Source of the DNA: Roseobacter sp.
GTDB taxonomy: Bacteria > Pseudomonadota > Alphaproteobacteria > Rhodobacterales > Rhodobacteraceae
Length of the DNA stretch: 64,000 bases
Assembly: GCA_002731875.1 (NCBI GenBank)
Contig: PCCY01000020.1
Span: 1-64,000, forward strand
Direction of reading: 5' to 3'
Shown here piece after piece: positions 53,414-63,240 of the stretch (position 1 is the stretch's first letter; each line of letters starts with the position of its first letter). The notes under the pieces were generated by a model that ran no database searches, was not told the DNA's origin, and saw only the letters and a program-made list of their open reading frames with translations. The translations under genes were made by a program, and so were the position numbers.

Positions 53414-53952
53414 GCAGGATCGATGACAGTCTTGAATTTATCCCGGTGCGGATCGCCGTTCTGACTGTATCGGACACGCGCGGTCTGGCCGATGACAGGT
53501 CAGGGGACGTGTTGGCCGGACGGATTGCAGACGGTGGGCATACCCTGGTTCAACGTGCGATTATTCAGGATGAAAGGCAGCAAATCGCCGATCAGTTGCG
53601 AGTCTGGTGTGCGGACCCCGGCATAGATGTGGTGATCAGCACCGGCGGAACTGGTCTGACCGGGCGGGATGTGACGGTCGAGGCCCACCGCGACGTATAT
53701 GAGAAAGAGATCGACGCGTTCGGAACGGTCTTTACTATCGTTTCGATGCAAAAAATCGGGACGTCCGCCGTGCAAAGCCGCGCAACCGCGGGAGTGGCGC
53801 AGGGTACCTATCTGTTCGCTTTGCCCGGGTCGCCGGGTGCGTGCAAAGATGCGTGGGATGAAATTCTGGTCAAGCAGCTTGATTATTGGCATCGGCCCTG
53901 CAACTTCGTTGAAATCATGCCCCGGTTGGACGAACACCAGCGCCGGAAATAA
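53410..53952 (+). CDS. moaB: Molybdenum cofactor biosynthesis protein B
   Basis: A 180-residue MoaB/Mog-fold protein. The molybdopterin-binding segments STGGTGLTGRDVTVEA (about 78-93) and FALPGSPGACKDAWDEIL (about 138-155) are present. It likely adenylylates or otherwise handles molybdopterin. The frame extends far upstream in the LysE gene but ATG 53410 (ATGA overlap) is the right start. It complements the moaDE genes 13 kb away. Confidence 0.92.
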   Translation: MSRIDDSLEFIPVRIAVLTVSDTRGLADDRSGDVLAGRIADGGHTLVQRAIIQDERQQIADQLRVWCADPGIDVVISTGGTGLTGRDVTVEAHRDVYEKEIDAFGTVFTIVSMQKIGTSAVQSRATAGVAQGTYLFALPGSPGACKDAWDEILVKQLDYWHRPCNFVEIMPRLDEHQRRK

Positions 53953-54075
53953 ATATCTGATTTGATGCGTTATCGCCGCCGGAAGTCGATGATGTATGCG
54001 TATTAAAACTGTGGCAAGGTGGTGCGGCACAGAGTACCGGGCGTGGTTTCGCCGGACGAGCGGGATTGGAAAAAC

Positions 54076-55545
54076 ATGCGATTTCTCAGGCAAAGCATGA
54101 TCGGCCTGTTTTTGGCCGCCACTGCGATGGGGCTGTTGTTCTTTGCGGCTGACAAGATCGGCGGCGCGCTGCAAAAGCGTTTGGCCGACGCCCCCGAGGT
54201 TCGCACCCCCCGAGAGCGGGTGTTTTCGGTCAATGTGGTGCAGGCAAGGGCAGGAACCGAAACGCCCGTGTTGGAAAGCTTTGGCGCGGTGCAGAGCCGC
54301 CGCCGGCTGGAACTGCGCGCAGCCGTAGGGGGGCGCGTGACCGAACTTGCTCCGGGGTTCGAAGTAGGGGGCATAGTGACCGCGGGGCAGGTGTTGGTCC
54401 GCCTCGACCGTGCCGATGCCCTTGCGACGGTGGCCCGGGCGAAAAGCGCCGTTCATGATGCCGAAGCCGAAGGGCGTGATGCCGCGCGGGCGCTGGAGCT
54501 GGCGCGTGATGAGCAAACAGCCGCTGAGGAACAGGCCGCCCTTCGGACACGTGCGTTCGAGCGTCAAAGCGACCTGGCTGACAGGGGTGTTGGGACCGCA
54601 ACTGCGACGGAAACTGCTGAATTGGCCGCTTCCGGCGCACGTCAGGCGGTGTTGGCGCGGCGGCAGATAGTCACGCAATCCGAAGCGCGGGTCGAACAGG
54701 CGGTAAGCTTGGTATCAAATGCCAAGATCGCGCTGGATGAGGCGCAACGGCGACTGGACGAGACCACCATCACCGCGCCGTTTGACGGAGCGCTGAGCGA
54801 CACCAGCGTGGTCGAAGGGCGGCTGGTCTCTGCAAACGAACGGCTGGCTGAGCTAATCGACCCTGATAACCTGGAGGTGTCATTTCGTGTGTCGACCGCA
54901 CAGTACGCACGGTTGATCGATGAACACGGGGCTTTGATCAAGGCACCGATAGCCGCGACGCTGGATGTGGCGGGCATTGACCTTGAGGCCGAAGGCCAGA
55001 TCACCCGCGCCGGGGCAGCGGCAGGGGAAGGTGCCAGCGGGCGGTTGATATTCGCCTCTCTCACTCATGCGGCTGGTTTCAAACCCGGAGATTTTGTGAC
55101 AGTTCGCGTCCGCGAACCTGCGCTAGACGATGTTATCCGTCTGCCAAGCTCGGCATTGGATGCGCAGGGCCGTGTGCTGGTTCTGGATGCGCAGAACCGG
55201 CTTGAGGCGCTAACCGTAGAGGTTTTGCGCCGTGTCGGTGACGAAGTTCTGGTGCGCGGCGAGATCGAGGGGCGTGATGTGGTCGAAGCGCAGTCGCCGT
55301 TGCTGGGTGCCGGAATTGCGGTCAAACCGTTGCGGTCGGGGGCCGATCCTGAGCAGGCCAACGGTGCCGGCACCGGCGCAAGCATGATAGCGCTGACCGA
55401 AGAACGGCGTGCCAAACTGGTCGCCTTCGTCGAGGCCAACGACCGCATGCCTCAGGAAGCGAAAGCGCGGGTATTGGCGAAGCTGGCGGAACCCGAGGTG
55501 CCTGCAAAGATGATTGAGCGGATCGAGAGCCGGATGGGAGGCTAG
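54076..55545 (+). CDS. RND efflux periplasmic adaptor (membrane fusion protein)
   Basis: A 489-residue adaptor. An N-terminal membrane anchor (about 8-26) precedes a split lipoyl domain (SRRRLELRAAVGGRVTEL... and TITAPFDGALSD), an alpha-hairpin with Ala/Glu-rich heptads (about 115-240), and a beta-barrel. The C-terminal tail of about 70 residues is Ala-rich. GTG 54019 opens a longer frame, but MRFLRQSM begins the anchor. It precedes the RND pump by 3 bases; no outer-membrane TolC gene is nearby. Confidence 0.9.
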   Translation: MRFLRQSMIGLFLAATAMGLLFFAADKIGGALQKRLADAPEVRTPRERVFSVNVVQARAGTETPVLESFGAVQSRRRLELRAAVGGRVTELAPGFEVGGIVTAGQVLVRLDRADALATVARAKSAVHDAEAEGRDAARALELARDEQTAAEEQAALRTRAFERQSDLADRGVGTATATETAELAASGARQAVLARRQIVTQSEARVEQAVSLVSNAKIALDEAQRRLDETTITAPFDGALSDTSVVEGRLVSANERLAELIDPDNLEVSFRVSTAQYARLIDEHGALIKAPIAATLDVAGIDLEAEGQITRAGAAAGEGASGRLIFASLTHAAGFKPGDFVTVRVREPALDDVIRLPSSALDAQGRVLVLDAQNRLEALTVEVLRRVGDEVLVRGEIEGRDVVEAQSPLLGAGIAVKPLRSGADPEQANGAGTGASMIALTEERRAKLVAFVEANDRMPQEAKARVLAKLAEPEVPAKMIERIESRMGG

Positions 55546-55548
55546 GCC

Positions 55549-58500
55549 ATGACACGCCCCATTTCACAGACTACAGGCGGGCTGCTGTCGTATTTCACAC
55601 GGCACGAGACTGCGGCCAATTTATTGCTGGTGGTGTTGCTGGTGTGCGGTGTCGCTGCTGCGCCCAATATGCGCGCGCAATTTTTTCCGGACGTTGTGAT
55701 CGACACGGTGTCGGTTGTCACAGCATGGGACGGTGCAGGTGCCGAAGACGTCGACAGTGCCATTGTGCAGGTGCTTGAACCGGTCTTGCTGACTGTAGAA
55801 GGGGTAGAAGGGTCGGTCGCGGCATCGCGCGAGGGACGCGCGACCATTACGCTTGATTTTGAACCCGATTGGGATATGGCCCGGGCCGCGGCGGATGTCC
55901 AAACAGCCGTGGACGCTGTGACCACGTTACCAGAAGATGCCGAAGATCCGGTCGTGCGGCGTGGTGTTTGGCGTGACCGCGTAACGGACGTGGTCCTTAC
56001 GGGGCCGATCAGCGCCGAACAATTGGGGCGCTTCGCGGACGAACTGGTCACGCGGTTGTTTGCCGCTGGCGTCACGCGCAGCACGATCCAGGGCATCGCG
56101 GCGCCGGAAACTTTGATCGAGGTGCCTTCAACCAAGCTGATCAGCTATGACATCACCATGGCCGAAATCGCCGCAGTCATCGCAGCCGAGGTGGACGCCA
56201 GCCCTGCTGGCGATGTGACAGGGGCCAACGCAAGGGTCCGGACCGGCACAGCCAAGAGAAGCGCCGCAGCGCTGGCAGGGGTCGTGTTGCGCACCAACTC
56301 TGACGGGTCGTCGTTGACCGTGGGCGATGTGGCTCGTGTCATCGAAAAGAGTACCGACCGAGAAGTCGGATTCTTTGTTGGCGACAATCCTGCGATTTCC
56401 GTGCGAATCGACCGGTCCGACGGCGGCGATGCGATCGGGATTCAGCACAGCGTTGAACGCGTTGTCGCTGACATGGTTGTGATGCTGCCCAAAGGGGTGC
56501 GTATCGACCTTATCCGCACGCGCGCCGAGGCGATCACAGGCCGGCTGGATCTGTTGATAGATAACGGGTTGATGGGGTTGGCGCTGGTCGTCGGGCTGCT
56601 GTTTCTGTTCCTGAACGCGCGAACCGCCTTTTGGGTGGCGGCGGGTATTCCGGTTTCGATGGCCGCTGCGATTGCGTTGATGTACGCAGGGGGCATAACG
56701 ATCAACATGATCTCGCTTTTTGGTCTGATCATCACATTGGGCATCGTCGTAGATGATGCGATCGTTGTCGGTGAACATGCCGATTATCGCCACAAGGAAC
56801 TTGGCGAGCCACCTATGCTTGCAGCGGAAAACGCGGCCCGACGCATGGCGATGCCGGTATTTGCAGCAACCTTGACCACGATCATCGCCTTTTTCGGGTT
56901 GTTGGCCGTAGGTGGACGGTTCGGCAGCTTGATCGGTGATATCCCCTTGACGGTGATCGCCGTATTGGCCGCGTCTTTGGTAGAATGTTTTCTTGTGCTG
57001 CCCAACCACATGGCGCACGCGATGGCAGTCGGGGCAAAACAACGCTGGTATGATTGGCCAAGCCGCATTGTTAATCGAGGTTTCCTGTGGGCCCGGGAAA
57101 AGCTGTTCCGGCCTTTCATGGCGGGGGTCATATGGGCGCGCTACGTTGTTCTGGCCGGGCTCGTCGCTGTGCTTGCGTCCCAAATTGCCTTGTTCATTCA
57201 GGGCGACGTGCAGTGGCGGTTTTTCAACGCCCCCGAACGCGGGTCGGTCACCGGCAATTTTGCCATGGTCGAAGGCGCCACCCGCGCAGATACGCTGGCG
57301 ATGATGCGCGAGATGCAGCGCGCCACCGAAGCGTTGGGGGCTGAATATGCCGAACGCTATGGTAGAAATCCGATTGATTATGTGATCGCCCAGGTCGGAG
57401 CCAACGCAGGCTACGGACTTGAGGGCGCGGACAGCAAGGATGAAGATTTGCTGGGAGGTATTTCGATCGAATTGATCGATGCCGATTTGCGCCCCTATTC
57501 CAGCTTTGCCTTTGTGGGCGAATTGCAAGATGCCGTCGTGAACCATCCGTTGGCTGAAACCGTCAGCTTTCGGGGATGGCGGTCGGGCCCTGGGGGCGAT
57601 GCTCTGGACGTGCAGTTCTATGGCGCAGATACGGCTGCGCTCAAGGCGGCATCGCAAGATCTGCAAAACGCTTTGCGGCAGTATCCCGAAGTAAGCGCGG
57701 TTCAGGACAATCTGGCCTACGACAAGGAAGAGCTTATCCTGGATCTGACACCACAGGGGCAAGCCTTGGGGTTTACCATCGATACTCTGGGCCGTGTGTT
57801 ACGCAGCCGGCTTGGCGGGATCGAAGCGGCGACGTACCCCGATGGGCCGCGTTCTGCCACGATCCGGGTCGAGCTGCCACAAGGCGAGCTGACTGCGGAT
57901 TTTCTGGACAGGACCCAAATGCGCACGCCCGCCGGCCAATACGTGCCCCTGGCAGACATCGTGAGCGTTGAGCGGCGAACAGGCTTTAGCACGGTGCGGC
58001 GCGAAAATGGTATCCGGCTGATCTCAGTAACCGGCGATATTTCAGAGGACGACCCTGCGCGCGCGGCAGAGATCACCAAGGCGATGCAGGAAGAAATCCT
58101 GCCGCGGATTGCGTCCGAGCGCCAGGTGGAATTCCGTATCGGGGGGCTAAGCGAGCAAGAGGACACATTCCTGTCGGATGCGCTGACGGGGCTGACTTTG
58201 GTGCTCACCGGTATCTATCTGGTGCTGGCATGGGTCTTTAGCAGTTGGGTCAGACCGCTGGTGGTCATGGCGGTGATACCATTCGGGCTGGTCGGTACCA
58301 TTTATGGCCATGCGATATGGGATGTGCCGCTCAGTATGTTCACGGTTGTGGGTCTGCTGGGAATGACCGGGATTATCATAAACGATTCCATCGTGTTGGT
58401 CGGTACTATAGACGAATATGGCGCAACGCGCGGGTTGTTCCCGTCGATCATAGACGGCGCGTCCGACCGGCTGCGTCCGGTCATGCTGACCACGATGACC

Positions 58501-58950
58501 ACAGTGCTGGGCATGGCACCCCTGCTGTATGAGCAAAGCCAGCAGGCCCAGTTCCTGAAGCCCACTGTCATTACGCTTGTCTACGGTTTGGGTTTCGGGA
58601 TGTTTCTTGTGCTGCTTGTCGTGCCCGCGCTGATCGCGGCGCAGCACGATATCCAGCGGCAAATCCGCGCTATGCGACGCGGTGTCCGGTCGCGGGCACG
58701 GGGGCTAAAGCTTGGCTTGATCGCGCTTTGGGGGCTGATGTTGGCGTGGGCCGCAGTCACGTTGGGATGGGTCGCGCTGAACGGGTCGTTGTATGCGGGG
58801 CTGGTTGCGGCAACACCCCAACTGGCTCGGATGACCCCGCTGAACGCTGCGCTGCTGGTATTTATTGCAGGTGCCGCCGTCATCGCCTTGGGGGGCTATC
58901 TGGCCGGGATCATCGCCTACAGCCTCTCGCGACGCAAGAAACCCGGCTGA
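55549..58950 (+). CDS. RND-family efflux pump permease
   Basis: An 1133-residue inner-membrane pump of the AcrB/MdtB class, with twelve membrane segments. The proton-relay Asp pair is in LGIVVDDAIVVGEH near residue 398, and later membrane segments show GMTGIIINDSIVLVG. It is about 80 residues longer than AcrB, mostly through a C-terminal extension (about 1040-1133) with two extra hydrophobic segments. Substrate is unknown; antibiotics, detergents or hydrophobic metabolites are usual. Its stop abuts the convergent DsbD-like gene with no spacer. Confidence 0.93.
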   Translation: MTRPISQTTGGLLSYFTRHETAANLLLVVLLVCGVAAAPNMRAQFFPDVVIDTVSVVTAWDGAGAEDVDSAIVQVLEPVLLTVEGVEGSVAASREGRATITLDFEPDWDMARAAADVQTAVDAVTTLPEDAEDPVVRRGVWRDRVTDVVLTGPISAEQLGRFADELVTRLFAAGVTRSTIQGIAAPETLIEVPSTKLISYDITMAEIAAVIAAEVDASPAGDVTGANARVRTGTAKRSAAALAGVVLRTNSDGSSLTVGDVARVIEKSTDREVGFFVGDNPAISVRIDRSDGGDAIGIQHSVERVVADMVVMLPKGVRIDLIRTRAEAITGRLDLLIDNGLMGLALVVGLLFLFLNARTAFWVAAGIPVSMAAAIALMYAGGITINMISLFGLIITLGIVVDDAIVVGEHADYRHKELGEPPMLAAENAARRMAMPVFAATLTTIIAFFGLLAVGGRFGSLIGDIPLTVIAVLAASLVECFLVLPNHMAHAMAVGAKQRWYDWPSRIVNRGFLWAREKLFRPFMAGVIWARYVVLAGLVAVLASQIALFIQGDVQWRFFNAPERGSVTGNFAMVEGATRADTLAMMREMQRATEALGAEYAERYGRNPIDYVIAQVGANAGYGLEGADSKDEDLLGGISIELIDADLRPYSSFAFVGELQDAVVNHPLAETVSFRGWRSGPGGDALDVQFYGADTAALKAASQDLQNALRQYPEVSAVQDNLAYDKEELILDLTPQGQALGFTIDTLGRVLRSRLGGIEAATYPDGPRSATIRVELPQGELTADFLDRTQMRTPAGQYVPLADIVSVERRTGFSTVRRENGIRLISVTGDISEDDPARAAEITKAMQEEILPRIASERQVEFRIGGLSEQEDTFLSDALTGLTLVLTGIYLVLAWVFSSWVRPLVVMAVIPFGLVGTIYGHAIWDVPLSMFTVVGLLGMTGIIINDSIVLVGTIDEYGATRGLFPSIIDGASDRLRPVMLTTMTTVLGMAPLLYEQSQQAQFLKPTVITLVYGLGFGMFLVLLVVPALIAAQHDIQRQIRAMRRGVRSRARGLKLGLIALWGLMLAWAAVTLGWVALNGSLYAGLVAATPQLARMTPLNAALLVFIAGAAVIALGGYLAGIIAYSLSRRKKPG

Positions 58951-59748
58951 TCAATCTGACGTGCAACCACGGATGTCGACGGCCTGGTTGCTGCCCAAAA
59001 CAGTGATCCGAATTTGCGAACGGTCCAAGGCCACTGTTTCGTCTTTGACATGGGCGATATCCGCCCGGGCCCGCAGAACCCCGCCGTCACGACTGGTATC
59101 GGTTTCGCTTACCCAAAGGTCGGATTGCCCCGGCTCGATAACAACGAACTCCTGCCCGCCGGTATCGGGCAGGGTGATGGCCGCGACCAGTTCGAAACTG
59201 CCGTCCTTCAGGCCGAGATTGCAGGTGGCCTTGTCCACCTGGGCCTCTTGGGCCGAATAAGGGCGTTGTGCAAGTGCAGCGGCGATTTCCGGATCCGGCC
59301 GGGTGGTGTCAGTGTCGATGACGGCGTTTAAATCAAGCGAGGCTGGCACACAGATGTCACTGCACACGCCCAAGCTGACAGAAGCGGCCACGGTCACCGG
59401 AACGTCCTTTTCGACGACGTCAATCCGCAGTGGTAAAATCACCTGGTTTTTGTAGCCGATGGTCGTCAGGTTCTTTTCGCGAAATACAGTCGGCGCAGGC
59501 CACTCGATGGCGACATCGGCAAGGTTCTCGGATTTGGTCCAGTTAAAGTCCGGGGGGATCCCCAGATCGCCGGGTGCACGCCAATATGTTTTCCACCCCG
59601 GCTCGAGCGTCAGTCGGATCGCGGCGACGCGGTTGCCATCAGGTAACACCCAGCCAGCGAGTATTTCGCCCTGGATGACTTCGAATGCGGCGGCGGAAAC
59701 GGGCGCGACGAGCAAACCGGCGAGCAAACTGAGTATTTTTTTGTTCAT
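58951..59748 (-). CDS. Periplasmic DsbD-alpha-like protein (stand-alone)
   Basis: A 265-residue secreted protein with a signal peptide (about 1-21) and the DsbD N-terminal-domain family fold (about 35-150). Cys pair LGVCSDICVP (about 128-132) and a second Cys pair (about 175 and near the C-terminus) are present. In E. coli this alpha domain is fused to the DsbD membrane part and passes electrons to periplasmic thiols. Here no membrane or thioredoxin domain follows, so its electron donor must be encoded elsewhere. Convergent with the RND gene, stop to stop. Confidence 0.8.
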   Translation of the reverse strand: MNKKILSLLAGLLVAPVSAAAFEVIQGEILAGWVLPDGNRVAAIRLTLEPGWKTYWRAPGDLGIPPDFNWTKSENLADVAIEWPAPTVFREKNLTTIGYKNQVILPLRIDVVEKDVPVTVAASVSLGVCSDICVPASLDLNAVIDTDTTRPDPEIAAALAQRPYSAQEAQVDKATCNLGLKDGSFELVAAITLPDTGGQEFVVIEPGQSDLWVSETDTSRDGGVLRARADIAHVKDETVALDRSQIRITVLGSNQAVDIRGCTSD

Positions 59749-59874
59749 GAGCCTTTCATGCGTTAATCGCGGGAACCTGCCAAATCACGATTGCATTACG
59801 AAACATTGCAGTGGTGGGGCTTGAAAGCGGTGTGGTGCCGCGCCATGCTTACGATAAGGTACAATAAGGGACTG

Positions 59875-60438
59875 ATGATGAAGCTGGATCTGACAGGGCA
59901 ACTGCTTGTGGCGATGCCTGGCATGGGCGATTTGCGGTTTGATCATTCGGTGATTTTCATCTGCACCCATAACGCCGACGGCGCGATGGGCTTGATCGTC
60001 AACAAACCCGCGCTTAATCTGAAGTTGGGTGACGTGCTGGACCGTGTCAGTGATGTGAACCTCGACGATACATCGGGCCTGGGCGTCCATCTGGGAGGCC
60101 CGGTAGAGACCGAGCGCGGATTTGTTCTACACAGTGCGGAATACAGATCTGTGATGCAGACACTTGATATCGCGGAAGGGTTTGCCATGACGGCCACCCT
60201 AGATATTCTTGAAGATATCGCCCGTGGCAAGGGGCCCGAACGGGCACTGCTGGCGTTGGGCTATGCCGGATGGGGTGCAAGGCAGTTGGAAGCCGAGATC
60301 GCTCAAAACGGGTGGTTAACATGTGACGCCAGCGCCAAGATCGTATTCGACCTTGATGACGCATCAAAATGGGCCGCCGCCCTAAAGTCGCTGGGAATAG
60401 ACCCGCTGGTTCTAAGTGCGACACCCGGAAGGGCGTAG
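59875..60438 (+). CDS. YqgE/AlgH family protein
   Basis: A 187-residue DUF179 protein. The family core is LVAMPGMGDLRFDHSVIFIC (about 9-28), GLIVNKP and HLGGPVETERGFVLH. The molecular role of this widespread family is not settled. Start may be ATG 59875 or 59878; AAGGG at 59866-59870 fits either. The longer frame is rejected. It ends directly against the stop of the convergent tsaC gene. Confidence 0.92.
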   Translation: MMKLDLTGQLLVAMPGMGDLRFDHSVIFICTHNADGAMGLIVNKPALNLKLGDVLDRVSDVNLDDTSGLGVHLGGPVETERGFVLHSAEYRSVMQTLDIAEGFAMTATLDILEDIARGKGPERALLALGYAGWGARQLEAEIAQNGWLTCDASAKIVFDLDDASKWAAALKSLGIDPLVLSATPGRA

Positions 60439-61371
60439 TTACCGAGGTGCCGCAGCGCGACGTAACCGGTCGTTGATCGCACGGCCCAGTCCGTGGTTGG
60501 GGATGGGTGCCACGGCGATGGGTTTGCGCAAGGCATCCAGTTCATGAAGCCGGTCAAAAAGGCAGGCGGCGGCTTCGGTCAGGTTGCCGGTGGTTGATAG
60601 GCTGATGTCGCCCGCTATGTCTGCGAAGCCGAGCATAACTTCGTCCGGTTCGGCCTTGGTGGCGTTCAACCGAACAGAAGCATGTGGTGCGTAATGGGAT
60701 GCGAGTTGCCCCGGGGCGATGATGTCGGCCCCGTTGGCGCTGTCCAGGGCGCTGCCAAGCCTTGCTTCGATGGCCTCAACCGAAACCCCCCCAGCCCGCA
60801 GCAACAGCGGGTGGCGGGCCGTCAGGCCGATGATGGTACTTTCCAACCCCACGGCAGATGGACCGTCATCAACGATTGCATCAATCCGACCGTCAAGCCC
60901 GTTGCGTACATGGGCTGCGGTTGTGGCGCTGATCTTGCCGGATGGGTTGGCCGATGGTGCCGCGACGGGGCCACCAAATCTCTCCAAGATCGCGCGTGCA
61001 GTAGGATGCGCCGGTACCCGTATTGCAACGCTGTCCAACCCCGCAGTCACCAGGGACGACAAGCCGTGATGTGAAGTGAGGGGTAAAACCAGTGTCAGAG
61101 GGCCGGGCCAGAATCCGTCTGCAAGGTTCTGCGCTAGGTCAGACCAACGCGCGTAACGTCTGGCCTGTGCGACGTCGGCCACATGGATGATCAGGGGGTT
61201 GAAACTCGGTCTTCCCTTGGCTTCATAGATCCGGGCGACCGCGGCGCTGTTGCGCGCGTCGGCCCCCAGGCCATATACGGTTTCAGTAGGCAAGGCGACC
61301 AACCCGCCTTGCTGCAAAAGCAGCGCGGCACGGGCGTTGCCTGCCGGGTCTGGACACAAAATTTCGGTCAT
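60439..61371 (-). CDS. L-threonylcarbamoyladenylate synthase (YwlC/Sua5 type)
   Basis: A 310-residue Sua5/TsaC protein that makes threonylcarbamoyl-AMP for the t6A modification of tRNA. The YrdC domain (about 8-200) carries PTETVYGLGADA near 29, KGRPSFNPLIIH near 52 and APSANPSGKIS near 140. The C-terminal Sua5 domain (about 215-310) with GQLASHYAPHASVRL distinguishes it from short TsaC. ATG 61371 is used; the open frame extends another 310 codons over the antisense of the dehydrogenase gene and is not real. Confidence 0.93.
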   Translation of the reverse strand: MTEILCPDPAGNARAALLLQQGGLVALPTETVYGLGADARNSAAVARIYEAKGRPSFNPLIIHVADVAQARRYARWSDLAQNLADGFWPGPLTLVLPLTSHHGLSSLVTAGLDSVAIRVPAHPTARAILERFGGPVAAPSANPSGKISATTAAHVRNGLDGRIDAIVDDGPSAVGLESTIIGLTARHPLLLRAGGVSVEAIEARLGSALDSANGADIIAPGQLASHYAPHASVRLNATKAEPDEVMLGFADIAGDISLSTTGNLTEAAACLFDRLHELDALRKPIAVAPIPNHGLGRAINDRLRRAAAPR

Positions 61372-61524
61372 CGGATTCTCTGTCGCGCCTATGACGCCGC
61401 GTTTTGGGTTGCGGTGCGGAACCTTGAGGGACATTCTCGCCCGTAACAGCCCACGCCTTTGGGTGGGCTTATCAGGTCGCCGTTCGGTTTGCCAAGCAGC
61501 CGAACGCGCAAACGGAGGAAAACT

Positions 61525-63240
61525 ATGCCATATCGTGCCCCTGTCGGTGATTTTGCCTTTTTGTTTGATCATGTCGTCGGACTGAATGCCGTGCGTGAAA
61601 CCCAGCGGTTCGAAGATGCAACCAGGGATGTCACGCAAGCGATTCTCGAAGAAGCCGGCAAGTTGTGTTACAACGTGTTGGCACCTTTGCAGCGTGCGGG
61701 CGATCAGCATCCCGCCAAACTTGAAAACGGCGTGGTGCGGACATCGCCGGGCTTTGCGCAAGGCTATGCCGCCGTTGCCGAAGGCGGATGGATCGGGATC
61801 AGCGCCGACCCGGAATTTGGCGGCATGGGTCTGCCGATGACCCTGACCACTGCGGTCAACGAAATGATGAGCGGTGCCTGCCTGTCGCTGCAACTGGCCC
61901 CGCTGATGAGCCAGGGCCAGATCGAAGCGCTGGAGCATCATGCCAGCGCTGCCATCAAGGAACTGTACCTGCCCAAATTGATCAGCGGCGAATGGACCGG
62001 AACGATGAACCTTACCGAACCGCAGGCCGGATCGGACGTGGGGGCGCTTTCGACCAAGGCGAAACCCAACGGCGATGGCACCTATGCGATATCCGGACAG
62101 AAGATTTATATTACCTGGGGCGACAATGATTTTGCAGACAATATTTGCCACCTGGTGTTGGCGCGGCTGCCGGATGCACCTGCCGGAACCAAAGGGATAA
62201 GCCTCTTCCTGGTCCCGAAGTACCTGCCCAAGGATGACGGTACGCTGGGCGCAAGCAACAGCCTGAAGGTCGTCAGCCTGGAGCACAAGCTGGGCATTCA
62301 TGGCTCACCCACCTGCGTCATGCAATACGACGATGCAACGGGTTGGCTGATCGGGGCCGAACAGGGTGGCATGGCGGCGATGTTCACCATGATGAACAAC
62401 GCGCGGCTTGGTGTCGGCGGGCAGGGCATCGGCGTTGCCGAAGCTGCTTATCAACACGCGCTATCCTATGCGATGGAACGCAAGCAGGGGAAAACGGCGC
62501 GGCCCGATGGCACCGGTACAATCGTGGATCATGCTGACGTGCGACGCATGTTGATGACGATGAAAGCCGAAACATTTGCCGCGCGGGCAATCGGGTTAAG
62601 CTGCGCGATGGCCATCGACATGGCAAGCGCTACGGGTCAAGCAGAATGGAAGGCACGCGCGGCATTTCTTACACCGATCGCCAAGGCGTTCGGTACCGAT
62701 ACGGGAATGGCTGTCGCCGAAATGGGGGTGCAGGTGCATGGCGGAATGGGTTTCATTGAAGAAACCGGTGCTGCTCAGTTCAGCCGCGATGTACGGGTAA
62801 CGGCGATTTATGAGGGGACCAACGGCATTCAGGCCATGGACCTTGTGGCACGCAAGATGATGGACGGCGGCGAGGCCGCGAACCGGTTGCTGGACGAGAT
62901 CGAAGCAAACGCCGAAGCCGCCCGTGAGGTATTCCCGAATATGGCGGATGCGGTTTGGCAGGCCTCTGAAACGCTGCGCGAGGCGACGGATTGGCTGACC
63001 GAGCAGACCAACATGGACACGCGGTTTGCCGGTGCCGTGCCTTACCTGCGCGCCTTCGCCAGAGTTCTGGGTGCACATCTCCACCTCAAGGCGGCGTTGG
63101 CGGACAAGGGTGGCGCACGGGAAAAGCTGGCCCGGTTCTATATCCTGCGGCTGTTGCCTGAGCACGTTGGTTTGTTGTCGCATGCGCAAGCCGGCGAAGC
63201 CGATCTGTTCGCCCTTTCCCCAGATGAATTGGCCGCATGA
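61525..63240 (+). CDS. Acyl-CoA dehydrogenase, DmdC-like
   Basis: A 571-residue FAD acyl-CoA dehydrogenase with the additional C-terminal domain (about 470-571) of the large subgroup. The start MPYRAPVGDF, FAD region MNLTEPQAGSDVGAL near 165 and IYEGTNGIQAMDLVARKMM near 428 resemble the methylmercaptopropionyl-CoA dehydrogenase DmdC of marine roseobacters, but other fatty-acyl substrates are possible. GGAGGAAAA before ATG 61525 is a strong binding site. It overlaps the metallo-hydrolase by 4 bases. A 7-bp hairpin (61448-61454/61463-61469) lies in the leader. Confidence 0.88.
   Translation: MPYRAPVGDFAFLFDHVVGLNAVRETQRFEDATRDVTQAILEEAGKLCYNVLAPLQRAGDQHPAKLENGVVRTSPGFAQGYAAVAEGGWIGISADPEFGGMGLPMTLTTAVNEMMSGACLSLQLAPLMSQGQIEALEHHASAAIKELYLPKLISGEWTGTMNLTEPQAGSDVGALSTKAKPNGDGTYAISGQKIYITWGDNDFADNICHLVLARLPDAPAGTKGISLFLVPKYLPKDDGTLGASNSLKVVSLEHKLGIHGSPTCVMQYDDATGWLIGAEQGGMAAMFTMMNNARLGVGGQGIGVAEAAYQHALSYAMERKQGKTARPDGTGTIVDHADVRRMLMTMKAETFAARAIGLSCAMAIDMASATGQAEWKARAAFLTPIAKAFGTDTGMAVAEMGVQVHGGMGFIEETGAAQFSRDVRVTAIYEGTNGIQAMDLVARKMMDGGEAANRLLDEIEANAEAAREVFPNMADAVWQASETLREATDWLTEQTNMDTRFAGAVPYLRAFARVLGAHLHLKAALADKGGAREKLARFYILRLLPEHVGLLSHAQAGEADLFALSPDELAA

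Noticed and set aside
56128-57762. 544-codon minus-strand frame over the RND permease
   Set aside because: Antisense shadow with Gln/Arg/His-rich composition and no motif.
61372-62301. 310-codon N-terminal extension of tsaC
   Set aside because: It is the antisense of the acyl-CoA dehydrogenase gene and its promoter region.
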